Assembly (NCBI GenBank): GCA_037039685.1
Contig: JAWNGF010000015.1
Span: forward strand, 387,001-451,000
Length of the DNA stretch: 64,000 nucleotides
Source of the DNA: Ceratobasidium sp. AG-K
Taxonomy: Eukaryota; Basidiomycota; Agaricomycetes; Cantharellales; Ceratobasidiaceae
Direction: 5' to 3'
The position numbers were made by a program, and so were the translations under genes. This document shows positions 23,398 through 34,536 of the stretch, in pieces. Numbering within the stretch: position 1 is the first letter of the stretch; each line of letters starts with the position of its first letter. The notes below the pieces were generated by a model. It was not told the origin of the DNA. It searched no databases and saw only the letters and a list, made by a program, of their open reading frames with translations.

Positions 23398-25841
23398 ATG
23401 TCCATACAAGAGGACGCGGGTCACACCTCGCAACACCACTCTCAACAAGGAGAGGACCAAGTAGGGCTTCAAGACCTACGAGTTCCCTTAACAAGCAGGA
23501 TATTGCACAAGCATGGGCCGGAGGACCAGCAAGGTCTTGCCCACAAAGCCAAGCCTCTATGCCTGGAACATTCAACGCTGAGAACGTTTCAGTCATACAA
23601 GAAGAACCCATTATTGTTACTAGAGAACCAGGCGATATTACCAACAACCCCACTCAGGTCACAATTTGAATCCCTATCTCAAACACAACTCCAGGCCCAT
23701 CATGTCCACTATGGCCTATGGGATCCAGAAGACAGTTCTTTTCCCCTCAACCTGAAGCTCACGGGGGCGTATCCCTTGTTCCTATCAGACCCCCCCCCAC
23801 GCCACACATTTCCCACGCTCCTCAAGTACCCCAGATTGCAGGAACTGTCACCAATGCCAGTCCGGTCCCAATAAACTCTCAGGCCGTGACACCAGTTAAC
23901 CCAGCACTGCCATATGTACCACAAGGGTATTCCCAGCAACCAACAGCAACTGAAGGCCAAGAAGCCCCTGGGATTCCCACATCAAGTTCCAGCTCCAGCA
24001 GTAGGACTATGATTAGCAATCTTGACGACCTTGACGATCTTCACCTTGGAAGACACAATGCACTCTTAAGGATTATTGCTGGAATGAGGATAACAATCGA
24101 TAGACAACTCAACAGGTTAGAACAATCTACTCAAGTGTTGGCCAACAACCAACAAATCTTCAACAATTCCCTCAACAACCTACAAGGAACCCTGACAGAT
24201 ATCCTTACCGCTGCACAAAACAGTGAACATAACAGCTTCCTGGTCAGGCAAGACGTTATCTGCCTAAGAAACAAAGTCATGAACACACAAGGACTGATAA
24301 ACAATGTACAGGAAGATCTTAACACCACAAGGCAGGCACAGTTAGCATGGAATGAAGCAGTTACCCAAGGACTAGAAGGACTAAGGGGAGACGGAAGAAT
24401 TGCAATCGGACAAATTAACACCATGCAAGAGGCAATCAACAACATGCGCAAACAGATGGATGAAGCATCCCTACATGCCGTATCACCTCCCCACCGCAAA
24501 GCAGAGTCTACCAGGCTTGACAAATTGGAACAAAGGCTACGTCGGCTTTCTGAAAGCCCTGACAACAGAAGGGAAAACAGGCGTCCAAAAGTAACTAGAC
24601 CAGAAGCTTTTGACGGGAAGAAAGGAGAGGGAGCAGAAATGTTCATCACCCAAATGGAGAGCTACTTTGTCAGGTTGGGCGACCAATACAGCTCGGGACA
24701 AGAACAAATTAGAGAAGCACTAGCCAATTTCAAATCGGATAACAGATCTGCTACACATTGGGCACAGGTGCTGCTCCAATCCATGAACAACAGAGTACCT
24801 GATCCAAACCTAACGTCAGGGGAAACATTCAAGTCGCACTTCATGTGTCGTAAGCTTCTTCTTGGTGGCTATGAGACAAGCCGCGGAGGAGAGTGGACGG
24901 CACTAAGACCTAAGTGACCTCTTGGACCGCAACACACTTAAGCGTCTGTAGGCTCTTGAGGGTAGGGGTGGTTCTGAGTGTCACTCAACGGGGATGTTTT
25001 GACGAGACAAAACAAGCTGGGGTTACCAGGCTTGTTAGTCCTCTATATATATTCAAGATGCGGCCAAGTCATACAGAGCGTAGCCACATGAGTCATAACA
25101 GTCAACCAGTCAGGAGTGTCCATGTGAGTCATGCTGTATGAACAGACATGACTCGTACAAAGCACAGCCGCGTTACACAATGTAACAGAATAACCACAAG
25201 AAGGTGGCAACGCGGCAAGCGGAAACAGAAACACAACACAAAAGAAGGGAACAGGGGGGCGAGACAACAGGCGAGTCCGATGGAGTGAGCTGGCTCACAA
25301 CATCATGGAACAATTTAGCAACCCTAACAAGAAGGCTAAGGCAGAAGCCGATATCCGAAAAAGCAAACAAGTCAACTCAGTAGCAAATTATGCAACAGAA
25401 TTCCGCTTCCACATGATTGACGTCAACTGGGGAGAGGAAGCTCTTATCAACCAATTCAAGGAAGGACTCAAGCTGCAAATCAAAACAGAACTGGCACGAT
25501 TCAAGCTATCCCTTATCAACAAAGATGGAACTGAAAGGCACCTTAACCTTAACCAATGGATCACTCTGGCAATCTCCATCAACCAGAAATTGCAACAGAT
25601 CAAGGCATCCACTGGAAAGAAAACACCCCAATAGACCACTACTGGACAGACCTCTACAAAGCGGCTTCCAGACGAAGTATACAAGGCAAGAATAGCATCA
25701 AACCGATGTCTGAAGTGTGGTCAAGAAGGTCACCGTTTGCTCAAATGCTCATCCAAGGAGTGGATGACAACTGAGCCTGCCATAAAAGGAAGAGAAGCCA
25801 TGATAACAGAAGATTCGGGAAAAGAAGGGGTCTCCCTCTAA
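23398..25841 (+). pseudogene. gag: Gag of A2, broken
   Basis: It starts at MSIQED (ATG 23398), as in A3 and A4. An indel near 23430 shifts the rest into another phase, which holds the Pro-rich N-region, the coiled coil and the gag domain. A solo LTR at 24846-25302 interrupts the gag domain without changing phase (462 bp removed). A TAG at 25632-25634 precedes the CCHC knuckle (about 25708-25750). Gag ends with GVSL and TAA at 25839-25841. A GGGAAAA heptamer lies at 25817-25823. Confidence 0.9.
24846..25302 (-). repeat. Solo family-A LTR nested in A2
   Basis: It is 457 bp and antisense, flanked by TCATG at 24841-24845 and 25303-25307. Confidence 0.95.
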
Positions 25842-25843
25842 CT

Positions 25844-28800
25844 GTGTGTGGAGAGACCAAAGAACCGGCAATGGAAACAATGTACTTTAGAGCAACAAAC
25901 AAATCAACCATTGTTTACACAAGCATCGCCGGAATCACAGAACCAGTCCCTACTCTCATCGATTCAGGAGCCTCTAAGAACTTTATGGACATCTCTTGGG
26001 CCCGCTCCAACAACATTCCTCTCATTGAGCTTCCTGCTCCACAAAAAGTAATTGGCATCCAGGGAAAAGAGCTCTCACACCCAATACGCTTCAAAGCCAA
26101 GCTTGTACTGGATGTAGAAGGAAAAACCTTCAAACAAATCTTTTTTGCTATGCCTACTGGAGAAACCAAGCTCATTTTAGGACTTGAATGGTTAGAAGAA
26201 GCAAACCCCAGTATTGACTGGAAAACAAAGCACATATCATGGCGACATGAACCCATACAGGCAAGAACAGCCTCAATAGACAACCTACCAGAAGAATTCA
26301 AAGAATTTGCTCATGTGTTTAGCGAGGAAAAGTTCAAGAGAATTCCGGATCATTGCCGATACGACTGCGCCATCGACTTCAAGGAAGGGGCTGAACCTCC
26401 AAAACCGGCCAGACCTATCCCGCTCTCACCGGCCAAATCAATTGCACTAAGGGAATACCTGGATGAGGAAATTGCCACCGGGAAAATTCAACCCAGCAAA
26501 TCCCCCATTGCATCACCCTGTTTCTTTGTCAAAAAACCTACCGATCCAAAGAATCCAGAAGCAGTACAACAATTACGGCTTGTTCAAGGCCTCAGAGGAG
26601 TGAATGCCATTACAAAGGATGACAGGTTCCCAATGCCCTTAATGGAAGATCTTCTGGATAAAATCAAGGATGCAAAAATTTTCTCCAAAATTGATCTGCG
26701 CATGGGTTTCAACAATATCAGAATTAGGGAAGGGGACAAATGGAAGACAGCCTTCAGAACCAAGGAAGGCCTGTTCAAATACATTGTCATGCCATTTGGA
26801 CTAAAAAATGCACCTGCCATATTCCAAAGATACATGAACCACATCTTCCACAACCTTATCAATGTATGTGTCATAGTATACATTGACAACATCCTAGTCT
26901 TCTCTCAAAACAGAAGCCAACATACTATAGATGTCAGGAAGGTGCTGAAGATCTTACTGGATGAAAACCTATTTGCAAAGCTCCCAAAATGCGAATTCTT
27001 TGTCACCAAACTTACATATACTGGAATTGGAATCAGTGATTCTGGCATCTCAATGGAGGAAGAGAAGGTCAATGCAATAAAGGAATGGAAGGAACCAAAA
27101 ATGGTCAAGCAGGTTCAGGCATTCCTAGGATTCGCAAACTCCTACTGAAGATTTGTACCAAATTTTAGCCGTTTAGCAAAACCCTTGACTACCCTGACAC
27201 AAAAGGATAACAAATGGATATGGGAAAAGGATCAACAGGAGGCCTTTAATGCCCTGAAAGCAGAAATTAGCAAGGAGCCCACACTACGCCATCCTGACCC
27301 TGAGAAACCCTTTTTCCTGGAAACGGATGCGAGTGGAGTAGCAATGGGGGCAATTCTGTCTCAAAGGCAAGACGATGGCTACCTACACCCTATAGTGTTC
27401 CTGTCAAAATCCTTCAATGAGGCCCAGCTCAACTACAACGTCCATGACAAGGAACTTATGGCGATCATAGAATCATTGACACATTGGAGGTTATACCTTG
27501 AGGGAACAAAGGATCCAATCACTATCTACACCGATCACAGGAACCTACAGTTCTGGAAGAAAGCAAGAACGTTCAACCGTCAACACGCAAGATGGCATCT
27601 ACTACTGGCTTCCTACAACTTTCATATCATATACCGTCCTGGAATTCTTTTGTCTAAACCAGACCTGTTGTCAAGACGATCTGACCATGAGGATATTCCC
27701 ACACCAGAACAAATCATGATATCCGCTGAGAAATTCAAAGGATTTATGGGGCAGATGGACACAGACATTATGGCAACTATCAAGGAAGCACAAGAAACTG
27801 ATGAAGGACTGGCAAGAGTCAAGGAAATCTGCGAATCAAGGGAAATGTTACCAAGGACCCTGCAACATACCGCAAAAGATTACGACTTCAAGGAAGGACT
27901 AATATGATACAAAGGGAAGATTTACGTCCCCGAAGACAAGGGAGCCAGACAGTCCATCATGCGACTACACCACGACTCAAGGATTGCAGGGCATCAAGGA
28001 CAAGCCAGGACGTTGGAACTAATATCAAGAAGATACTTCTGGCCAGGAATGAAGCAGAGCGTAAACCAATATGTGGAATCCTGCAAGACCTGCCAACAAA
28101 CAAGGGGATCAAAGTCAATAGTTCCAATCAAACCTCTCAAAATTCCAAAAGGTCCCTGGGAAGACATAGCATTCGACTTTGTAGTAAAATTGCCAAAGTC
28201 CAGAGGGTCAGACAGCATCATGGTAGTGGTGGACCAGTTCTCAAGAATGGCACATTTCATACCCTGCAAAGAATCTCACACGGCAAGCGAGCTGGCAAAT
28301 CTTTTTGTCACAAATGTTTGGAAACTACACGGCTTTCCGAAAAGCACAATCTCAGACCAAGGGACTACTTTCAATTCTAAGCTTATGAAGGCCATTTACA
28401 AGAGAATTGGAACTAGCCCAAGTTTCAGCACTGCCTACCACCCCCAGACAGATGGAGTGACAGAGAGAATCAACCAATGGATGGAAGGCTGGCTATGATC
28501 CTTTGTCAACTACCAGCAAGATGATTGGGCGGACCTGTTACCAATTGCAGAATTCAGTTATAATCTGCAGAAGCACCGTATAACGGGTAGTTCCCCTTTT
28601 GCAATAGTCTACGGCAGGGAACCACTGTGGAACATCTCATCAGAAGAAACAATGGTTCCTGAAGTGAACACCATTATGGAAAAATGGCGTAGCATCCACA
28701 ACAAAGCAATTGCATCAATGGAAAACCAAAGGCTCCCTGAAGAAGAACCAAAAAACGAGTACCAGGAAGGAGATCTAGTATGGCTGTTGGGAAGAAACAT

Positions 28801-29536
28801 CCAAACAAAAAGACCCTCAAAGAAACTGGATAACAAGAAACATGGACCATTTGTTGTGAAGCAAAAGATAGGATCACACACTTATGAGCTCACTCTGCCG
28901 GCAACAATGAGGGTGCACCCTGTTTTCCACATTGACTTGCTCAGCCCTTACATAGAAGACACGGAGTTCAAGCAAAACCAACCCCGACCACCGCCAATCA
29001 TTACTGAAGAAGGAGAAGAAGAATATGAGGTAGAAAAGATTTTGGACTGGAAGGAGACAAAGGATGGTCTTTTTTACAGGGTCAGATGGAAGGGATATGG
29101 AGACAAAGAAGATACGGAACAGAAGGCGGAAGATTTTGGACATCTGTCCAAGATCATCAAAGACTTTCTACATAAACACCCCAAAGCTCCCACGCCATCT
29201 AACTACGTTCCAGGAAAGATAAAAGGCAGAGGGGGTGCAGTTGGTAGTCATATCTGCAAAACTTGCAACTACTCAAAACTACACCCCGCACTCAACTCTC
29301 TAAATCTTTTTTGCCCTCCACAATGCCTGCCATCACCTGCTCCACCATTGCCAACAACCTTACCCGGGTCCTTGACGGACCAGTGTTTGCTACAGCGAGA
29401 ATCCTTGATGCTGGGGCCGCTCTCTACATCTTCAGAAGGTCCCAGCAAAGCTTGGGAAGAATGCATTTCAGGGTGTTGGACGACATCCTACACTCAGACC
29501 TGGGAGAATTCCAGTGGGTTGGGAAGAAATGGCTGA
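25844..29536 (+). pseudogene. pol: Pol of A2 with three TGA stops
   Basis: It is one continuous -1 phase broken only by TGA at 27146-27148, 27905-27907 and 28496-28498. Compared with A3, the first and third replace Arg CGA and the second replaces Trp TGG. Protease LIDSGAS is intact. RT YIDD reads YIDN (AAC at 26888-26890). RNase H has ETDASG and YTDHRN. The integrase keeps its Asp, Asp, Glu (VVDQFSRM, SDQG, DGVTERIN). The chromodomain is near 29010-29160. The frame continues open to 29536, overlapping ORF3 by about 210 bp. Confidence 0.94.
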
Positions 29537-30087
29537 CACGCATGCAACTCCTACAAAGGGACATCTTTGTTTGTCAAGGATGCACTGCGTTCCAGGTCTC
29601 GGAGGTTGTCCTCCTTTCCACCCACATGCTTGGAGTCATTGAATGGGGGCAAGAGGGGGCATACTCAAGCAAATGGGTACCAGGGTACAATGGGAGACCA
29701 CCAACACTACGACCCAGGTGGAACGACGCTTGGGACGCCAACTACGAGAAAGACCTGAGCGACTGGAGGATGGAGAGGGGCAGATACCAGAAGGAGAAGA
29801 TCAAATGGGAGCCTTACTGGTGGAGGAAGGAGGAGACTGACGTGTCGGTGTCGAAGGAGGCAGAGCCTGATGTGCAGCAGTGGGATGAGGAGTTTGCGGA
29901 GGCCCAGAAGAGGGTTTTGGACTGGTCCAAGGCAGACTGGACAAAGGAGGAGACTTGGGAAGAATGGGAGAAGTTCTTGGATGAGCCAGGGAATACCGTC
30001 TTCAATCCCATTGACCTGACCTTGGAGGACAAAGAAGGGTTGGAAGAGTATATGCTGAAGAAGGAGAAGGACTGCACAGTACAGTAA
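29323..30087 (+). CDS. ORF3 of A2, intact 254-residue protein of unknown function
   Basis: The ATG at 29323 was chosen because A3 and A4 align from the same MPA start. Length is 254 codons, identical to A3. It is Trp-rich and charged, has C-Q-G-C at residues 84-87, and ends with PIDLT followed by LEDKEG (residues 229-239), like a SUMO-interacting motif with an acidic flank. No signal peptide, membrane segment or known domain is recognised. It starts inside the pol tail in another frame, ends 41 bp before the 3' LTR, and remains open although gag and pol of this copy are broken. Its likely expression mode (reinitiation or a spliced RNA) is not visible. Confidence 0.75.
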   Translation: MPAITCSTIANNLTRVLDGPVFATARILDAGAALYIFRRSQQSLGRMHFRVLDDILHSDLGEFQWVGKKWLTRMQLLQRDIFVCQGCTAFQVSEVVLLSTHMLGVIEWGQEGAYSSKWVPGYNGRPPTLRPRWNDAWDANYEKDLSDWRMERGRYQKEKIKWEPYWWRKEETDVSVSKEAEPDVQQWDEEFAEAQKRVLDWSKADWTKEETWEEWEKFLDEPGNTVFNPIDLTLEDKEGLEEYMLKKEKDCTVQ

Positions 30088-30116
30088 GTCTGTTCAGGTC
30101 CCCCAAATGGACTCTT

Positions 30117-30128
30117 AGGGGGGAGTAA
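30117..30128 (+). other. Polypurine tract of A2
   Basis: AGGGGGGAGTAA directly precedes the 3' LTR. The same purine run precedes the 3' LTRs of A3 and A4. Confidence 0.8.
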
Positions 30129-30587
30129 TGTTGTGAGCCTTGCTCACTCCATTCGGACTCGTCCGCGCCTCGCCCTGTCTTGTGGCTGTGTTTGTATGTC
30201 TTGTTTCTCTTTTCCCGCCGCATTGCCACCTTCTTGTGGTTATCCTGTTACATTGTGTAATGCGGCTGTTCTTTATACAAGTCATGTCTGTTCATACAGC
30301 ATGACTCACTTGGACACTCCCGACTGGCTTGCTTGTATGACTTGTGTGGCTGCGCCTTGTATGACTTGGCCACTTTTTGAATATATATAGAGGACCAACA
30401 AGCCTAGTAACCCCAGCTTGTTTTGTCTTGTCAAAACATCCCTTTTGAGTGACACTTAGAACCACCCCTACCCTTTAGAGCCTACAGACACTTAAGTGTG
30501 TTGCGGTTCAAGAGGTCACTTAGGTCTTAGTGCCGTCCACTCTCCCTTGCAGCTTGTTCCATAGCCACTAAGAAGTAGCTTACAACA
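30129..30587 (+). repeat. 3' LTR of A2
   Basis: It is 459 bp, TGTTGTGAGCC to GCTTACAACA, followed by the TSD AGTAG. Confidence 0.96.
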
Positions 30588-31146
30588 AGTAGGGATAAAC
30601 TCACAGCATGATGCCAAGTGTTCTAGAACCAGTTTGAAATATTCTTCTGCTGCTGGAGGCATATATACAGCATCCTCCTTTTTGATCACCTCCTTATCAT
30701 AAACTTTGAACCCAACTGAGTGCAATTTTTTCCTTCTTTTGTTTTGCTCAGGGTTCAATTTAACTTGAGAGATAAGGGCAGTACTCTGAGGAGCACACTG
30801 ATTGGCTTGAGCTATATCATCTGATAATTCATCCAGCACCAAGTACTCAGAGTCCTTAATTGCTTTTGCATCATAAAGCAGATTAGAAGAAGCAGTGGAA
30901 CTGAGTAGTGAGGTATGTGCTGAATTGGTAGAGGCTGTTTGCCTCCTCCATGATTCAATTCTGCTCCTTGGATTGGAGACAGAATCATCTTGACCAACTG
31001 TAATAGTGGCCATGTCTGATGATGAGGTTTGGGAGTGTTGGAGTGAAATTGCAGTTATAAAGCTAGAGTTTGTTGCTGGTTGATGGATACCTATGGTAAC
31101 AGCAGTTTAACAGCAATATTAATGAAGACCTGGGTTGCTTCACCAA

Positions 31147-32416
31147 TGTTATGGTTCAGTGTAGATATATTCTAAAGTATAGAATATACTTTGTCCGTAT
31201 CACAACTTTATGGAGCCAGAGGGTAAAGTAAACTTTACTAGATCCTCAGAGGGCACTAATATGCTGTTACTAACAGTATTTGTTACTAAAGACAATATAT
31301 CTTTCTTAACTGTAGAGGTACACTTAAGCTACAACTGTTTGAGCAATGCTACAAGGCAAGGTTCCCTATAGGTGGTATTTAAGATATCCCCCCTGATTGC
31401 TAGAATCAAGTTAACACTTAATATACTTCTCTAACACAAGTATCTGTAGTGCAGTGCTTAGTGCTTACTGTAGAACTCTTAAAGTTATCTCAACCTCAAC
31501 TGCAACTTAATTGGAGTTAAACTCAACAATTAAGGAGTGTTATTGGGAGAACTGCTTTAGGTCTTAGAATAAGCTGTAAAGCTGTCACACAGGTGATAAA
31601 CTTGGTAAAGATGTATTGAAAGTAAATTGAGAGGTGATCTCTGGAGGCTCTCAGAGGCCAGTTTATATACCTTAGAGTGCACAGGTATGAATACTCAAGT
31701 GTACATATTCTAACTAGAATTTCCAGGCCACTAGATAGTGTGGAGGAGCCTGAGAATAGCTCTGTAGCTATAGTTAGATCATGCAGTGCTGCTCAAAGTA
31801 TATATTAAAGGTACAAACTCCATACATGGTGTGGGTATGCATGTGACTGTTTTGAAAGAGCTTTCCAGAACACAGAAACTACTAGATAAAGACTATCTAA
31901 AAAAATAGAGCAAGGCAGTGCGACTCCAAACGCAAGTCTGATTGTGGAATTCCATGGAGTGGATGTGGAGATATGCTGTGTTCAAAGTATGGATCATGTG
32001 GCTATCGATATTTGAACACTGATAAGAGAATATCTCCGAAGCCGCTGTACAGAAATACATGAAACTCCGCCGATACATGTGCGAGGCTGTACGTTAGTGA
32101 GCGCAAAAAAAATCAAGTCGATCGGTCAGACAAGTGAGACAATATACCAGAAATACTTGTATTTCACGAAGGTACAAATTGATTAAATTTAAACAATTTG
32201 TAACTTAATGCATTCCTGGTCGTTTAAGTTGCTGAAGGTCACGACTGATAGAGAAACATCAGGAGTATCGATTCGCATTCTCGTATATACAATCCAAGCC
32301 GAAACACATTTGTTACAGGCGATACAAAACGAGACATATTTTGTACATTTTCCGATCCTTGGGTATAGCAAGTTTAGACTAAGTATAGATACCAATGGGA
32401 GTCAGTATCCATAACA
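31147..32416 (-). repeat. Family-H 5' LTR (1270 bp)
   Basis: It runs TGTTATGGTT to ATCCATAACA. Its right end matches the last ~13 bp of the solo copy at 48543-49713. The gag-like gene starts just to its left on the minus strand, so it is a 5' LTR. It is long and A/T-rich compared with A and B LTRs. Confidence 0.75.
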
Positions 32417-32518
32417 AAGTCCCTTTAATCCCCTTGGACTCACCAATTACCCCTATTCCCCACCCCCCTGAATCACCCCCTTGACTCACCTGGGGGTATT
32501 TTGTAGCATTTAGCCACA

Positions 32519-32986
32519 TGTCACGAGCCAGCTCACTCCATTGGACTTGTCTTGTGCCTCGCCTGTCTGTCCTTGTGTCTGTCTTCCTGTTTGTACGTTG
32601 TTCGTCTTTTCCTGTGCCGCGTTGCCACCTTCTTGTGGTTATTTCTGTTACACTGTGTAACGCGGCTGTGCTTTGTACGAGTCATGTCTGTTCATACAGC
32701 ATGGCTCACGTGGACACTCCTGATTGGTAGACTTGCTTGACTCGTGTGGCTGTGCTTTGTATGACTTGGCCACTTCTTGAATATATATAGAGGACCAACA
32801 AGCCTGGTAACCCCAGCTTGTTTTGTCTCGTCAAACATCCCCTTTGAGTGACACTTTGAACCACCCCTACCCTCAAGAGCCTACAGACACTTAAGTGTGT
32901 TGCGGTTCAAGAGGTCACTTAGGTCTTAGTGCCGTCCACTCTCCATCGCGGCTTGTCTCATAGCCACCAAGAAGAAGCTTACAACA
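32519..32986 (+). repeat. Solo family-A LTR
   Basis: It is 468 bp, flanked by CCACA at 32514-32518 and 32987-32991. Confidence 0.96.
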
Positions 32987-34079
32987 CCACATGGGTGCAC
33001 AGGGGACAGAAAACCCATGGCTGGTTCAAAAGTATGATCAAAATTGCCAATGTGACTAAGCATTTGAAACATATTTCATTTGGCAAATTGGCACAGCCAC
33101 TGCTTAGTCAGTGCTTAGTCATGTCCAAAATTGTTCCGTCCATTACCATATTTTTCCCCCACAGACCAGAGCAGTACCTAGCACCAGCTAGCACCAGCTA
33201 GCATCATATAGCACTAACTAGCAGCAATCTAGCATAAGATAGCCATTATAGCATGCTAGCTGGGGGTATGTGACACCAGATACACTCAGCTCACCACAGT
33301 TAGTGCTACATACTACAATAAACACAGGACCTTTCCATTTCAGCTAGGGTACCTATGTATGCTAGCTAGTGATATATATCCCCGTCTAGGTATTTACAGG
33401 TTTCCAGATGAAGGAAAACCATCTCATCACCATGTACTCATAGATGATAAACCAACCTTGAAGGGTCAACGGCACAGTACAGTCAAAGATGCCTAGATTC
33501 TATGATTCCGTATTCATAGATCCTATTGCAATGTGATTCATATGTGGATTCTTGCATGTTGTGGAATGGCATGACATGTGCTTCAAATAGGTGCCTGAGT
33601 CAGCATGGTTAGGTTAAGGTTGTCAACCCACCTGTGTATCAACACCGTCCTAGCACCAGACCCTGCTGGTCAGGCCAAGTTTGCTCATCTAGCATTGCCT
33701 GTGCAAATTTAGCCCACACCTTTTTTGTGACAACTATAAATGCACCCTTGGTGGATTTTGAGTACTCTCAAATTTAGCCCTTGATTTTTTGGATTCTGTG
33801 ATTTAAAGTGATTTAAATCACCTTTTATCCAAGGTCTGTTTTGCTGATGTTTATACAAGCAAGCATGTAGGAGCAAATTGGCGCTTGTTAGCACTGGAGG
33901 ACTTTGGTGATGAGCACTCCAAACCCTCTTGGGTTTCTGTTGATGTCTGCACACTTGACCTCACCCACCCAAACAGAACAGAGCTTTTCACCATCCAAGT
34001 CAATAGACGTGCATAACAGTGTTATGAACTTGCAGGAATACACGAGAGTGGTCCACAAGTCCCGTATCTACGGATCTCT
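32987..34079. other. Intergenic interval with phased TAGC array
   Basis: There is no convincing gene. Nine TAGC tetramers start at 33179, 33189, 33199, 33209, 33219, 33230, 33240, 33249 and 33257, a decamer-like repeat. The rest is A/T-rich single-copy-looking DNA. Confidence 0.6.
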
Positions 34080-34253
34080 CAGCAAAAAGTGAAAAATTTT
34101 CGGAGCGCGTGAGGGCTCCGAAGTGCTCCTTAGGCTCCTGGAGCGCTCAGGAGCACGTGATTGCGACGCTCCCAGTGCGCTCCGGAGCCTACACAGCGCT
34201 CCCGAGCAAAACCCCGGCTCCGGAGCGCACCGGAGCATTTTCAATTTTTGCTG
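34080..34253. repeat. MITE-like repeat with terminal inverted repeats
   Basis: Its ends are CAGCAAAAAGTGAAAA and, inverted, CAGCAAAAATTGAAAA. The interior is packed with GGAGC/GCTCC blocks able to fold. A related half copy lies at 63491-63552. It has no coding capacity. The TSD is unclear. Confidence 0.55.
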
Positions 34254-34536
34254 AGCTAGTAATCAGCGACTGGCCTTCTAGTCTCATAAATAGTATCAAT
34301 TCGGTACGCATCGTCCGGGGGGCAGTCAGTTTGGAATTTCAAATGGGATATCCCCGATTGCAAGGCCCTTTACAGGCCCTCACAGTGGGATGACCGAACC
34401 GCGAGAGCAAAAATCACTGATCAAAATGCAAGCGCCGATTCTGACTTCGACACACCGCCATCAGGTATGCAAGAGAGGTTATGAGGTTCAGGGTGGGATA
34501 AGCTAAGTTGCTACACGCCAATCGCTACTATCGTCT

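Larger units (their letters stand above)
22917..30587 (+). mobile_element. Family-A Ty3/gypsy chromovirus A2
   Basis: It is a full-length element, 7671 bp, with AGTAG duplicated at 22912-22916 and 30588-30592. Its LTRs are both 459 bp and differ at few positions, so it is fairly young. It carries a nested solo A LTR in gag, one frameshift and one stop in gag, and three TGA codons in pol. ORF3 is intact. Confidence 0.96.
22081..31013 (-). pseudogene. Family-H gag-like gene, split by element A2
   Basis: This CDS starts at the ATG at 31013 and runs to 30593. It is then interrupted by A2 (22917-30587 plus TSD), and continues 22916-22081. Removing 7676 bp keeps the frame exactly, giving 418 codons. 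It lies about 130 bp after the 5' LTR at 31147-32416, as expected for gag. The protein is Ser/Thr-rich at the N-terminus, has helical stretches (DEAKK, FELAAVVYRDEVERFLAKLGF) and an acidic patch (EDSDEEDMY). I recognise no standard gag, CCHC or protease motif. It could be copia-like or another LTR lineage. Confidence 0.6.
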
